A stretch of 64,000 nt of DNA, taken from CAYWWM01 sp965198025 (GTDB lineage Bacteria > Acidobacteriota > Terriglobia > 2-12-FULL-54-10). How positions within the stretch are numbered: the first letter of the stretch is position 1; every line of letters starts with the position of its first letter. The DNA is taken from positions 992,001-1,056,000 of the forward strand of contig OZ240237.1 of assembly GCA_965198025.1 (NCBI GenBank), in the 5' to 3' direction. The translations under genes and the position numbers were made by a program. The notes beneath the pieces were generated by a model, which saw nothing but the letters and a program-made list of their open reading frames with translations, had not been told where the DNA came from and did not search any database. Below, piece after piece: positions 43,188-52,064 of the stretch.

Positions 43188-44357
43188 TCAACGCAGGTAG
43201 CGGCGTGGGACGCGTTTTCCGATGCTGCTCAGGATTTCGTGGGGGATGGTGCCGGTCCTCTCGGCGATGTCGATCGCCGTGACGGCGCACTCGCCGGAGC
43301 GGCCAATGAGGATCACCTCTTCGCCGAGAGTCAGGTGCGGGAAGTCCGTGACATCGATCAGGGTCAGGTCCATGCTGATGGTTCCAATGATCGGCGCGTA
43401 GCGTCCGCCGACGATCACGTGGCCGCGTCCGGAGAGTCGCCGGTCGACGCCGTCGGCGTAGCCGGCAGGCAGGGTGGCGATGCGGCAATCCCGAGGGGTC
43501 ACGTAACGGCCGCCATAGCCGAGCGGCGTGCCCCCGGGGACTTCCTTGACGGCGATGACGTGCGTCTTGAAGGTAAGGATCTCGCGCACAGGTAACGACC
43601 GGCAGGCCGGATCGGACGCGCCCTCGGCTGTCCGCACCGGAGCGTGATAGCCGTAGAGCAGCAGGCCGGGGCGGACCAGGTTGCCCCAGGACTGCGGGCG
43701 GCTGACGATGGCAGCACTGTTGGCCTGGTGACCGTATTGCGGATGGATTCCCACCCGGCCGAGGGCCTGCTCGAATGACCGAAACCGCGTCATCTGCTCC
43801 TCGGTGCGCTGGATGGTGAAGTCCTCCGCAGCCGCAAATTGTTCGAACAGTCCTTCGAGTTCTACGTGACGCATCTTGCGATATAGAACCAGAAAGGACT
43901 CGACCTCCTGCCAATGCAGCCCGAGCATTCCCATGCCGGTGTTGATCTTCAAGTGAAACCGAATGCGCCGGCCGGTTCGCTTGCCCCAGGCCTCGATGGT
44001 GGCGAGCTGGTCTTCAGAATAAACGGCCGGAACAAGATCGTAGTCGGTGAGAGCGCTCTGTTCACCTTCCCAGAACCCCGTGAGCAGCAGGATCGGCTGC
44101 ACGAAGCCCTGCTGGCGCAGTGCCACACCTTCGTCGGCGGAGGTGACGCCGAACCAATCCACGCCTTCTGCAGCGAGCGTGCAGGCCACTTCGGAAATGC
44201 CGTGGCCGTAGGCGTCCGCCTTGACAATGGCCATGATGGCGCAGCCAGTGCCGAGGTGGCGCCGGATGATGCGGTAGTTGTCTCGCAGTTGCGGGAGGGA
44301 AATCTCAGCCCAGGTGGGACGGGTCTCGGTGGCTGGAAGTGGCTGGGGGCGGATCAT
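43188..44357 (-). CDS. alr: Alanine racemase
   Basis: The 389-residue PLP enzyme makes D-alanine for peptidoglycan. The PLP lysine is Lys46 in IVKADAYGHG, and the second catalytic base Tyr281 is in PLGYGGRY. Two usually conserved active-site residues differ. The Arg of TGMGRLG is Met144 (NTGMGMLG), and the His that stacks on PLP in THFA is Gln173 (FEQFAAAED). The Arg of VRPGL is kept. The gene overlaps dnaB by four bases (ATGA) and is coupled to it. Full length suggests a functional enzyme. Confidence 0.93.
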   Translation of the reverse strand: MIRPQPLPATETRPTWAEISLPQLRDNYRIIRRHLGTGCAIMAIVKADAYGHGISEVACTLAAEGVDWFGVTSADEGVALRQQGFVQPILLLTGFWEGEQSALTDYDLVPAVYSEDQLATIEAWGKRTGRRIRFHLKINTGMGMLGLHWQEVESFLVLYRKMRHVELEGLFEQFAAAEDFTIQRTEEQMTRFRSFEQALGRVGIHPQYGHQANSAAIVSRPQSWGNLVRPGLLLYGYHAPVRTAEGASDPACRSLPVREILTFKTHVIAVKEVPGGTPLGYGGRYVTPRDCRIATLPAGYADGVDRRLSGRGHVIVGGRYAPIIGTISMDLTLIDVTDFPHLTLGEEVILIGRSGECAVTAIDIAERTGTIPHEILSSIGKRVPRRYLR

Positions 44358-45703
44358 GCTTCCGTGTCAAAGTCTTCCGCCAGATTCTCAAAGCTGGTGA
44401 ACTTAGAGAGGAAGGCGAGATGCACCTTGTCGATGGGTCCGTTGCGCTGTTTTTCAATGATGATCTCGGCCCGTCCTCGATTCTGCTCCGTGGGTTTGGA
44501 TACCTCTTCGCGGTAGATGAAGGCGACGAGATCAGCGTCCTGCTCGATTTGGCCGCTCTCGCGGAGATCGGAAAGTCTCGGTCGGCCGCCACGCTCTTCG
44601 GGAGCGCGGCTGAGCTGGGAGATCGCCACCAGAGGAACTTGCAGTTCTTTGGCGAGAGCCTTCAGGCTCCGCGAAATCGACGAGATTTCCTGGGTGCGGT
44701 TGTCGAAGCGGCCCCGCCCGCTCATTAACTGCAGGTAGTCCACGATCAGGAGGCCCAAGCCGTGCTCGGCTTGCAAACGCCGTGCTTTCGCCCGCACCTC
44801 GGTGATGGAAAGTCCGGGTGTGTCATCGATGAAGATCGGTGCTTCGGCGAGGCGGCCCAAGGCGCCCGCCATGCGACTCCAGTCGTCGCGGTTGGCAAAG
44901 CCGCCGCGGAGTTTGTGCGAATCGACACGGGCCTCGCCGCACAGCAGGCGCAGGACCAGAGCCTCACGCGACATCTCCAGGCTGAAGATCCCGACCGGCA
45001 CCTTCTGCCGTACGGCCGCATGCTGCGCGACATTGAGCGCGAAGCTGGTCTTCCCCATCGATGGCCTGGCAGCGAAGATAATCAAATCCGATGGCTGCAG
45101 GCCGCGGGTCAGATCGTCGAACGCACGAAAACCAGTCTCGAGACCGGTGACGCGCTTGCCGCGGTCATGGAGCGCATCAATGCTCTGAAAACTGGTGCGG
45201 AAAATGTCGCGGAAGTGAACGAAGCCGTCCTTGACTCGCTGCTCGCCAACCGAAAGGACCATGCTCTCGGCGGCGTCCAAAACGTCTTCCGCCTCTTCGG
45301 AACCCTCCAGGCAGCGCGCCGCAACGGTGTTCGAAATCTGGATCAGGCGGCGCAACAGGGCCTTGTCTTTGACGATCTTGGCATAATGCTCAATGTTGGC
45401 AAAGCGCGGCAGTCCGTCTGTGAGGGAAGAGATATACGCCGCGCCTCCCACGGCCTCGAGCTCATTGGTGCGCATCAAGTCCTCGCACAACGTCACCAAG
45501 TCAATGGGCCGGGAGCGATCCGCCAGCTCCATGATGCGGGTGAACAGACGGCGATGGCTGTCGAGGAAAAAATCGTCAGGCGTGAGGTGCGAGGCGGCCT
45601 GGTTGTAGGCGGTATTGTCGAGCAGGATGGCGCCCAGGACAGAGCGTTCCGCATCCGGGTTGCTGGGAAGGCCCTTGACCAAAGTGGCATCGCGCGTCGC
45701 CAT
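44354..45703 (-). CDS. dnaB: Replicative DNA helicase DnaB
   Basis: This 449-residue hexameric helicase has an N-terminal DnaG-interaction domain (PSNPDAERSVLGAILLDN) and a RecA-like ATPase domain. Motifs visible are FAARPSMGKTSFALN (Walker A), GIFSLEMSREALVLRLL, LLIVDYLQLMSG (Walker B) and SQLSRAPEERGG with SDLRESGQIEQDAD. It unwinds DNA at the replication fork. It lies downstream of the ribosomal protein genes rpsF, rpsR and rplI, the standard bacterial order. Confidence 0.97.
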   Translation of the reverse strand: MATRDATLVKGLPSNPDAERSVLGAILLDNTAYNQAASHLTPDDFFLDSHRRLFTRIMELADRSRPIDLVTLCEDLMRTNELEAVGGAAYISSLTDGLPRFANIEHYAKIVKDKALLRRLIQISNTVAARCLEGSEEAEDVLDAAESMVLSVGEQRVKDGFVHFRDIFRTSFQSIDALHDRGKRVTGLETGFRAFDDLTRGLQPSDLIIFAARPSMGKTSFALNVAQHAAVRQKVPVGIFSLEMSREALVLRLLCGEARVDSHKLRGGFANRDDWSRMAGALGRLAEAPIFIDDTPGLSITEVRAKARRLQAEHGLGLLIVDYLQLMSGRGRFDNRTQEISSISRSLKALAKELQVPLVAISQLSRAPEERGGRPRLSDLRESGQIEQDADLVAFIYREEVSKPTEQNRGRAEIIIEKQRNGPIDKVHLAFLSKFTSFENLAEDFDTEA

Positions 45704-45754
45704 GGAAAAACCTAGCGGGCAGTGAAGAGCGTCCGGTGAGGAGAATGAAGACTC

Positions 45755-46237
45755 TCACTCGCCGGCTGTCGCAGCACTACCATCTTGACTTTCTTGTTCG
45801 GCCACGACGTGGACCGGGATGGAAGCCGTGACCTCGCGGTGCAGGCGCACCGGAACCTGAAACTCGCCCAAGTGCTTAATGGGCTCATCGAGCTCAATCT
45901 TGCGCCGGTCGATGTGATAGCCTGCCCTTTCCAGGGCTTCGGCCACATCAAGCGAAGTGACCGAGCCGAAGAGCGTACCGGTCTTCCCGGCCTTGCGCGC
46001 CACAGAAACCGTGACACCGGCGAGCTGCGCGGCGAGCTGCTCGACTTCCGCTTTTTCGGTAGCTTCGCGGCGGATCGCCGCGGCTTTCATCTGCTCCACC
46101 TGTTTGCGGTTCCCGTCGGTCGCCAGCACAGCGAGCTTCTTGGGAAGCAAGTAATTGCGTCCGTAGCCCCCACTCACCTCGACGACGTCTCCCCGCCGTC
46201 CGAGCTTGGGGACATCCTCTCGCAAAATCAGTTCCAT
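45755..46237 (-). CDS. rplI: 50S ribosomal protein L9
   Basis: At 160 residues this is complete L9. The N-domain has MELILREDVPKLGRRGDVVEV then GYGRNYLLPKKLA, followed by a long connecting helix and the C-domain with GKTGTLFGSVTSLDVAEAL. It stabilises the 23S rRNA-L1 stalk area and limits frameshifting. It lies between rpsR and dnaB in the conserved cluster. Confidence 0.97.
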   Translation of the reverse strand: MELILREDVPKLGRRGDVVEVSGGYGRNYLLPKKLAVLATDGNRKQVEQMKAAAIRREATEKAEVEQLAAQLAGVTVSVARKAGKTGTLFGSVTSLDVAEALERAGYHIDRRKIELDEPIKHLGEFQVPVRLHREVTASIPVHVVAEQESQDGSAATAGE

Positions 46238-46295
46238 CGGCTTTCCTGTTCCTGTGAAATCGTCGTCCCGGACCGTTGTCCGGGGACGCTACTGC

Positions 46296-46565
46296 CTAGC
46301 CTGCGGCCGCGAAGGGCAGAAAGGCGATGTTCCGTGCCTGTTTAATGGCCCTCATGAGGCGGCGCTGATGCGGAGCGCAGACGCCTGAAATGCGCGCAGG
46401 CAGAATCTTGCCGCGCTCCGGAATGAAATGCGAAAGCATCCGGACTTCCTTGTAGTCAATGTAATCAGTCTTGTCGACGCAAAAGCGGCAGACTTTGCGC
46501 CGCCGGGAATACTGTCGTCTCCCTCCATGGCGGTGGGGAGGCCCGGATCGTGGCTGGAATCCCAT
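46296..46565 (-). CDS. rpsR: 30S ribosomal protein S18
   Basis: The 89-residue protein shows RRKVCRFCVDKTDYIDYKEV and RISGVCAPHQRRLMRAIKQARNIAFLPF. The Cys-x2-Cys plus Cys-x2-His pattern marks the zinc-binding form of S18. It pairs with S6 on the small-subunit platform, and the S6 gene lies immediately upstream. Confidence 0.97.
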   Translation of the reverse strand: MGFQPRSGPPHRHGGRRQYSRRRKVCRFCVDKTDYIDYKEVRMLSHFIPERGKILPARISGVCAPHQRRLMRAIKQARNIAFLPFAAAG

Positions 46566-46604
46566 CGAATTCCTTTCTCGGTCCGCAACGGGACCGGTTG
46601 GACC

Positions 46605-46988
46605 TTACGCCGGTGGTGCGGCGGACTCGGCGGACTGCCGGGGCTTTCTGCGAGAGGCCCGCTTGGCGCGCTCCTGCTGCTTCTTGGCGAGCCGTTTCAA
46701 GTTTTCGTCCGTCCGAACCGTCATGTACTTCAGAACCGGCTCGGCCACCTTGAGGCGTCGTTCGACTTCCTGGATGGTAGCGGGTTCCGATTCGCTCGCC
46801 AGCAGCACGTACTCTCCCTCGTGGTATTTCTGAATCGGATAGGCGAGGCGCCGGCGGCCCATGCGGTCGGTCTTCTGCAGGGTTCCACCTGTGGAGGTCA
46901 CGACCTCCTCCATCTGTGTAACAAACTTGGCAGCATCTTCTTCCGGGAAGTCCGGCTTCAAAATGAATATGGTCTCATAGGTTCTCAT
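46605..46988 (-). CDS. rpsF: 30S ribosomal protein S6
   Basis: This 127-residue protein starts MRTYETIFILKPDFPEEDA and contains DRMGRRRLAYPIQKYHEGEYVLL, both diagnostic of S6. It has an Arg/Lys-rich C-terminal tail longer than the core (ERAKRASRRKPRQS). It binds S18 and the central domain of 16S rRNA. It heads the rpsF-rpsR-rplI block after pth. Confidence 0.97.
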   Translation of the reverse strand: MRTYETIFILKPDFPEEDAAKFVTQMEEVVTSTGGTLQKTDRMGRRRLAYPIQKYHEGEYVLLASESEPATIQEVERRLKVAEPVLKYMTVRTDENLKRLAKKQQERAKRASRRKPRQSAESAAPPA

Positions 46989-47007
46989 CAGTTAATACTC
47001 ACTCAGT

Positions 47008-47628
47008 TTACTGGATCACTTCCTTCGCCCCCTCCGGCGAAGAGCCGGATGGCTGCGACGAGGAGTCGCGGCGGTTGAATTCCGTCATGGCCCGTTTCGT
47101 TCCGACCTGCAAGATGGCCTCTACGGCGTCCGCCGCGCGGTCGAAAGCGGCGTCCAACTCTTCCCTCCGGGAGCGCGGCACCGGCGAAAGCAGGTAACGG
47201 ACGGAATCGGTGAGGGCATGCTCCGGTCGCACACCAACTCGCAGCCGCGTAAATTGTTTCGTTCCCAGCGAATCTATGACGGACTCCAATCCGTGATGTC
47301 CGGCCGCGCCGCCCTGCTGCTGAATCCGCAACTGCCTCCAGGGCAGATCGAGCTCGTCAGCTACCACGAGGATCTCACCGGGACCGCAAAGCTGCCTGGC
47401 AACCCAGTCCCGCACAGCCAAGCCGCTCAAATTCATCATGGTCTGCGGCTTGATCAGCCAGATTTCGCGGTCGTTCAGGTCGAACCGACCGCACAGCGCG
47501 TGGTCTTGCTTACGGCCCATTCGGACCGCGCGTCGCGCTGCCAGCCGGTCCACAACGCCGAAGCCCATATTATGCGGCGAAAATTCGTACTCCGGTCCGG
47601 GATTGCCGAGGCCGAAGATGAGTTTCAC
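47008..47628 (-). CDS. pth: Peptidyl-tRNA hydrolase
   Basis: The protein has 206 residues from the GTG at 47626-47628, which puts VKLIFGLGNPGPEYEFSPHN at the N-terminus as in other Pth proteins; the ATG-started longer frame is rejected. The catalytic histidine is in SPHNMGF, and QTMMNLSG and GGAAGHHGLESVIDSLGT are the substrate-binding blocks. A C-terminal extension of about 15 residues is Ser/Pro-rich. The enzyme releases stalled peptides from tRNA. It follows rplY on the same strand. Confidence 0.95.
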   Translation of the reverse strand: MKLIFGLGNPGPEYEFSPHNMGFGVVDRLAARRAVRMGRKQDHALCGRFDLNDREIWLIKPQTMMNLSGLAVRDWVARQLCGPGEILVVADELDLPWRQLRIQQQGGAAGHHGLESVIDSLGTKQFTRLRVGVRPEHALTDSVRYLLSPVPRSRREELDAAFDRAADAVEAILQVGTKRAMTEFNRRDSSSQPSGSSPEGAKEVIQ

Positions 47629-47668
47629 GCCGCGCCCTCCCCGCAGCGGTAAGCCATGCAGGCCGCAC

Positions 47669-48370
47669 CTACTTCTTTTCCTTCTTCTCGCCGGCTTCCG
47701 GGGCTTCATCCTCCTCGCCGGCCTTGCCCTTCTTGATCAATTCCGGCTCGCTCGGCGCTTCCGCGGCAGCTTCCTCGACCGGCTTCTCCTCTTCCGCGGC
47801 GCGCGGCGCCACGACGTGGCAAACGACGGCGTGGGGATCCTGCAACAGCTGGACGCGGTCGCCCAATTGCACCTGGAGGTCCTCGATGCGGACGCTCTGT
47901 CCAAGCATCAGCGAACCCACGTCGATCGTAATACGGGGCGGAATGTCGAGCGGGAGGCATTCGAGCTCGACCTCGCGCAGCACCTGTTCCAGAACGCCAC
48001 CTTGCTGCTTGACACCGGGGGCTTCGCCGGAAAGAACCACGGTGACCGAGACCTCGAGTTTGCGGTCCATGGCGATGCGGTGGAAATCAAGATGCAGCAA
48101 ACTCCACTTGACCGGTTCCCGCTGCGTTTCGACGATCATGGCTGGGGTGCTCTCGCCGCCCTGCATGCGCAGCTCGAAGATTTCATTCTGCCCACCCCGG
48201 AGCAGACTGCGCAGGTACCGCAAGTTGACGGACAAAGGGAGTGTCTCCTTCCCGGCGCCGTACAAAACGGCGGGAACCCGGCCCGCCTGGCGAAGCCGCC
48301 GCATCTCATTCTTGCCGGTCGAACTTCTCAGTTCTGCTTCGATCACCTGCCGTTCCATCGCTTCCGGCAT
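47669..48370 (-). CDS. rplY: 50S ribosomal protein L25 (Ctc/TL5 type)
   Basis: This 233-residue protein is the two-domain form. It has an N-terminal 5S rRNA-binding L25 domain (LRSSTGKNEMRRLRQAGRVPAVLYG) and a C-terminal TL5 domain (RITIDVGSLMLGQSVRIEDL). The tail is rich in Glu, Lys and Ala and probably disordered. It sits between prs and pth, a conserved order. Confidence 0.95.
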   Translation of the reverse strand: MPEAMERQVIEAELRSSTGKNEMRRLRQAGRVPAVLYGAGKETLPLSVNLRYLRSLLRGGQNEIFELRMQGGESTPAMIVETQREPVKWSLLHLDFHRIAMDRKLEVSVTVVLSGEAPGVKQQGGVLEQVLREVELECLPLDIPPRITIDVGSLMLGQSVRIEDLQVQLGDRVQLLQDPHAVVCHVVAPRAAEEEKPVEEAAAEAPSEPELIKKGKAGEEDEAPEAGEKKEKK

Positions 48371-48399
48371 GGTTTCCTACTTTCCCCCTTCTTCCCCGT

Positions 48400-49344
48400 T
48401 CAGATGAATAGCATGCTGACGGAGGTCTCTTCGTGAATGGATTGGATAGCGCGGGCCAGCAAGGGGGCCACGCTCAAAACCTTGATCCGTCCACACCCGC
48501 GGGCTTCCTCGGAGATGGGAATGGAATTGGTCACGACCACCTGCTGAATTCTCGACTGGCAAATCCGAGGCACGGCCTTGCCGGAAAGCACCGGGTGCGT
48601 GCAGCAAGCGTAGACCGTCTTCGCTCCGTGCGCGAACAACGCATCAACCGTCCGCACCAGCGTCCCAGCCGTGTCAATCATGTCGTCTACCACCACCGCC
48701 GTGCGACCCTCCACGTCGCCGATGACGTGCATGATCTCGGCTTCGTTGACTTCCGTGCGGCGCTTGTCCATGATCGCCAGAGCGCAGTCCATCTTCTTGG
48801 CAAAAAACCGAGCCCGCTCGACGCCTCCCGCGTCCGGCGCCACTACCGTCAGGCTCGAAAGGTCGAGTGTCTGGAAATACTCCACCAGAACGGGGGCCGC
48901 GAAAAAGTGGTCCACCGGAATCTCAAAGAATCCCTGGATCTGGGGGGCATGCAAGTCCATGGTCAGGGCGCGATGCGCTCCGGCGGTCGTGAGCAGATCC
49001 GCCACCAGCTTGGCGGAGATCGGAACGCGCGGGCGGTCCTTGCGGTCCTGGCGCGAATAGCCGTAGTAAGGGATCACCGGGGTGATGCGCCGCGCCGAGG
49101 CCCGCTTGAACGCATCCATCATCATCAGCAGCTCCATCAGGTTGGTATCCACGGGCTGGCATGTGGGCTGTACCACGAACACGTCCGCGCCGCGAACGTT
49201 TTCCATGACCTGAACGCGCACCTCCCCGTCGCTGAAGCGCGTGACATCGCTGCGTCCGAGCGGAATGTTCAGACACCGGCAAATTTCCTGCGCCAGTGCA
49301 GGATTCGCCGATCCGCAAAATACCTTGAAGCGGTCTCGATCCAT
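48400..49344 (-). CDS. prs: Ribose-phosphate pyrophosphokinase
   Basis: The 314-residue enzyme makes PRPP from ribose 5-phosphate and ATP for nucleotide, His and Trp synthesis. Visible signatures are FCGSANPALAQEICRCL, FSDGEVRVQVMENVRGADVFVVQ, LHAPQIQGFF and the PRPP loop AVVVDDMIDTAGT. The length is typical and all catalytic regions are present. A 215 bp gap to ssb upstream contains no supported gene or tRNA. Confidence 0.96.
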   Translation of the reverse strand: MDRDRFKVFCGSANPALAQEICRCLNIPLGRSDVTRFSDGEVRVQVMENVRGADVFVVQPTCQPVDTNLMELLMMMDAFKRASARRITPVIPYYGYSRQDRKDRPRVPISAKLVADLLTTAGAHRALTMDLHAPQIQGFFEIPVDHFFAAPVLVEYFQTLDLSSLTVVAPDAGGVERARFFAKKMDCALAIMDKRRTEVNEAEIMHVIGDVEGRTAVVVDDMIDTAGTLVRTVDALFAHGAKTVYACCTHPVLSGKAVPRICQSRIQQVVVTNSIPISEEARGCGRIKVLSVAPLLARAIQSIHEETSVSMLFI

Positions 49345-49559
49345 GTCAGCTCAGGCTGGCTCAAGAACTCTCAGTTTCGCTGTTTCCTTGGAAATCAATC
49401 CGCGGAAGTGGCCGGTTCGTGGACCCTCCCTCGAAACCCTCCACGTCTCTGCCCAGGGGCACGCCTCTCGCTCCGCCGCAAGCCCCCAATGAAAGACACT
49501 ATTGTAAGAAATCGCAGGGGGGAAAGCAAGTTTCGGCAGCCAGCTCACCTCTGGCTGAT

Positions 49560-50024
49560 TCAGAACGGAATATCGTCGTCGGTAATTTTCTGCGAGGCCG
49601 GCTCGTCGAAGTCGTCGGGACGGGAGCTGGCCGCCCGTGAGGGAGCCGAAGAGCGAACCGGTTCGCCGCTGCCCGAATCGGCACGGCTACCCAGCGGGAC
49701 TACGCTATCCGCGACGATCTCCACGGAGGTACGTTTGTTGCCTTCGCGGTCTTCCCAATTGCGGGAACGGATTTGGCCCTCGAGGTACGCCTGGCGGCCT
49801 TTCTTGAGATGCTGCGTGCAGAGCTCACCCAACTTTGCCCAGGCAACAATGTTGTGCCACTCGGTCTCTTCCTTCCATTCGCCGGTCTTGTCCTTGTAAC
49901 GGCGGCTGGTGGCCATGCTGAACTTCGCGACAGACTGGCCTGAGGGCAGGTAGCTCAGCTCGGGGTCTTTACCGAGACGCCCCACAAGAATGACTCGATT
50001 GACGTTGTTAAAGCTCCAAGGCAT
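49560..50024 (-). CDS. ssb: Single-stranded DNA-binding protein
   Basis: The 154-residue protein has an OB fold starting FNNVNRVILVGRLGKDPELSYLPSG, with EWHNIVAWAKLGELCTQHLKKG. A flexible Ser/Arg-rich linker leads to the acidic tail DDDIPF used to recruit replication and repair partners. The start at 50024 follows a GGTCTGGAG site. It is transcribed divergently from the adenylating enzyme at 50195. Confidence 0.96.
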   Translation of the reverse strand: MPWSFNNVNRVILVGRLGKDPELSYLPSGQSVAKFSMATSRRYKDKTGEWKEETEWHNIVAWAKLGELCTQHLKKGRQAYLEGQIRSRNWEDREGNKRTSVEIVADSVVPLGSRADSGSGEPVRSSAPSRAASSRPDDFDEPASQKITDDDIPF

Positions 50025-50074
50025 CTCCAGACCCCTTTCCCGATGGCTCCCAAAATGATTTTCCCAGTCGCAGG

Positions 50075-50080
50075 ATTATA
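50075..50080 (-). promoter_or_regulatory. -10 box of ssb
   Basis: TATAAT on the minus strand (50080 to 50075) is the only consensus -10 hexamer in the 170 bp gap between ssb and the divergent adenylating-enzyme gene. Initiation near 50068 would give a leader of about 44 bases. No good -35 box is seen. Confidence 0.45.
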
Positions 50081-50194
50081 CCGCAATCGAATCCGGGCAG
50101 CGATTCGTTGTCTTCAATGCAGCGCTTTGGGGCGTATTGACAGCAGCGTCGGCCCCGGCACAAAATACGGTCCACATCGGGAGTTGCAGCGATC

Positions 50195-51886
50195 ATGCCA
50201 GAGACCTGCGGGCAGACATTCGATATCGGCGATCCGCTGCTCGACGGCTGCACGCCTTACCCCAACGATTTTGCCGACCGATACAGGCGCGAGGGATACT
50301 GGCAGAGGGAAACGATCGGCGGGCTGCTCGAAAGGGCGGCACGAACCTGGCCCAGCCGCATTGCAGTGTCGGGCGGTGCGCGACGCATCAGCTACTCGGA
50401 GCTAGACACCCTGACGAACCGCCTAGCCCTGCGTTTCCTCGGCCAGGGATTCAAGCTCCATGACATTGTTTTGCTGCAGGTCCCGAATCTCTGGGAGTTC
50501 GTGGTCATCTTTTTCGCGTTGCAGAAGGTCGGTGTTCTCCCCGTGATGTGCTTGCCCTCCCACCGACACACGGAAATCACTTATTTCGCCCAGCTCACGC
50601 AGGCCACGGCCTATTTCGTGGCTCCGGAGTTTCGGAATTTCGATTACCTGGCGATGGCTCGTGAGGTCCGGGCTGAAACCCCCAGTCTGCAGCATCTGGT
50701 AGCGCTTGGCGACGGCTCGCAGCCAGGCGTCTCGTACCTGCGGCCGTGGCTGGAAGATCTGGAGGATGAAGAATCAGCCTTCGAGAGTTTGTCGAAGTAT
50801 CGCCCGAAACCATCTGATATCGCGCTATTTCTACTTTCAGGCGGAACCACGGGAATTCCCAAGCTGATCCCCCGGACGCACGCCGACTACCTACACAACG
50901 CGCACCAATGCGCAGAGGTCCTGCAATGGGACAGTTCGGTCGTTTTTCTGGTCGTCATTCCCGCGGCACACAACTTCCCCGTCTCATCGCCCGGATTGCT
51001 CGGAGCGGTCAGCGTCGGCGCCAGCGTCGCCATGTGCCCTTCAACCGACCCCGAGCGTGTTTTCGAAGTCATCGAGCGCGAGAAGGGGACATGCATGGCA
51101 GTGAGTCCGGCATTGTTGATCATGCTTCTCAATTCGCCGCACCGCAGCAAGTACGATCTGGCTTCGCTGGGGCAGGTCGAAGCGGGAGGGCAGAAGATGC
51201 AGCCGGAGCTCGTCGACCGCACTCGCGCTGTGTGGCCTCATGCAACGCCCGTGCAGGTCTTCGGAATGGCGGAAGGGCTGGTCAATATGACGCGCCTCGA
51301 CGATCCCGCCGACGTTATTCGGGAAACACAAGGGCGTCCTGTCTCGCCCGGTGACGAAATCAAAATCGTTGACGATGAGGGGAGGAAAGTGGCACCGAGC
51401 GAGGTGGGGGAGCTCTTGACGCGCGGCCCTTACACGATTCGCGGTTACTACAAGGCTGCGGAGCACAACCGAACCGCTTTCACCTCCGATGGTTTTTACC
51501 GCACCGGCGACATGGTCCGCCTGCATCCGAGCGGCAACCTCGTTGTTGCAGGGCGCAAGAAAGACATGATCAACCGGGGCGGGGAAAAGATCAGCGCGGA
51601 AGAAGTCGAGAACCTGATTCTTTCCCACGACGCTGTCCACATGGTTGCGGTGGTAGCCATGCCGGACCCTGTGATGGGCGAGCGCGGTTGCGCATTCGTG
51701 ATCCCGAGGCCGGGCCGTACGCTCACGCTTGCGGAGTTATGTGCATTTCTGCTGGACAAGCGCATCGCCAAGTTCAAGCTTCCTGAGCGGCTCGAACTGG
51801 TACAATCGTTTCCGCTGACAGAGGTCGGAAAGGTTTCGAAGAAAGACCTGCGGGAGCAAATTGCGACGAAGCTGAAGGCGGAATAA
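50195..51886 (+). CDS. Aryl-acid adenylating enzyme (EntE/DhbE-like)
   Basis: This 563-residue ANL-family enzyme has FLLSGGTTGIPKLIPRTH (P-loop motif), FYRTGDMVRLHPSGNL and the C-terminal lysine in TEVGKVSKKD. The motif AHNFPVSSPG corresponds to the HN pair that binds 2,3-dihydroxybenzoate or salicylate in DhbE. It should activate an aryl acid as the AMP ester for siderophore or related synthesis. No isochorismatase, aryl-carrier or NRPS gene is in the window, so its acceptor is unknown. It could alternatively load another aromatic acid. Confidence 0.85.
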   Translation: MPETCGQTFDIGDPLLDGCTPYPNDFADRYRREGYWQRETIGGLLERAARTWPSRIAVSGGARRISYSELDTLTNRLALRFLGQGFKLHDIVLLQVPNLWEFVVIFFALQKVGVLPVMCLPSHRHTEITYFAQLTQATAYFVAPEFRNFDYLAMAREVRAETPSLQHLVALGDGSQPGVSYLRPWLEDLEDEESAFESLSKYRPKPSDIALFLLSGGTTGIPKLIPRTHADYLHNAHQCAEVLQWDSSVVFLVVIPAAHNFPVSSPGLLGAVSVGASVAMCPSTDPERVFEVIEREKGTCMAVSPALLIMLLNSPHRSKYDLASLGQVEAGGQKMQPELVDRTRAVWPHATPVQVFGMAEGLVNMTRLDDPADVIRETQGRPVSPGDEIKIVDDEGRKVAPSEVGELLTRGPYTIRGYYKAAEHNRTAFTSDGFYRTGDMVRLHPSGNLVVAGRKKDMINRGGEKISAEEVENLILSHDAVHMVAVVAMPDPVMGERGCAFVIPRPGRTLTLAELCAFLLDKRIAKFKLPERLELVQSFPLTEVGKVSKKDLREQIATKLKAE

Positions 51887-51924
51887 AAATTGTAAACCAC
51901 CGGTTGCTGGGGTTGCAGTAGAAG

Positions 51925-52053
51925 GTGGCTGAATCGGTTTTGATTCACGGAGCAGGTGACAACGCGGAGCAGGAGCAGAAGTTCAATGAATGCTTGGATG
52001 GTTTCTTGAACACGATGACGAGTGATCCGCAACGGGATCGAGCGGCTGTGTAA
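51925..52053 (+). CDS. Possible 42-residue acidic peptide
   Basis: A GTG-started frame reads MAESVLIHGAGDNAEQEQKF and continues to end in DRAAV, stopping 11 bp before the next gene. The composition is acidic and helical and looks protein-like, but an in-frame stop lies just upstream and the ribosome binding site is poor. It may be a small gene or the remnant of a longer one. Confidence 0.3.
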   Translation: MAESVLIHGAGDNAEQEQKFNECLDGFLNTMTSDPQRDRAAV

Positions 52054-52064
52054 GGGGGTGCGGG

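Noticed and set aside
49345..49559. Possible tRNA between ssb and prs
   Set aside because: I looked for acceptor and T-arm pairs and found no cloverleaf. The stretch remains unassigned.
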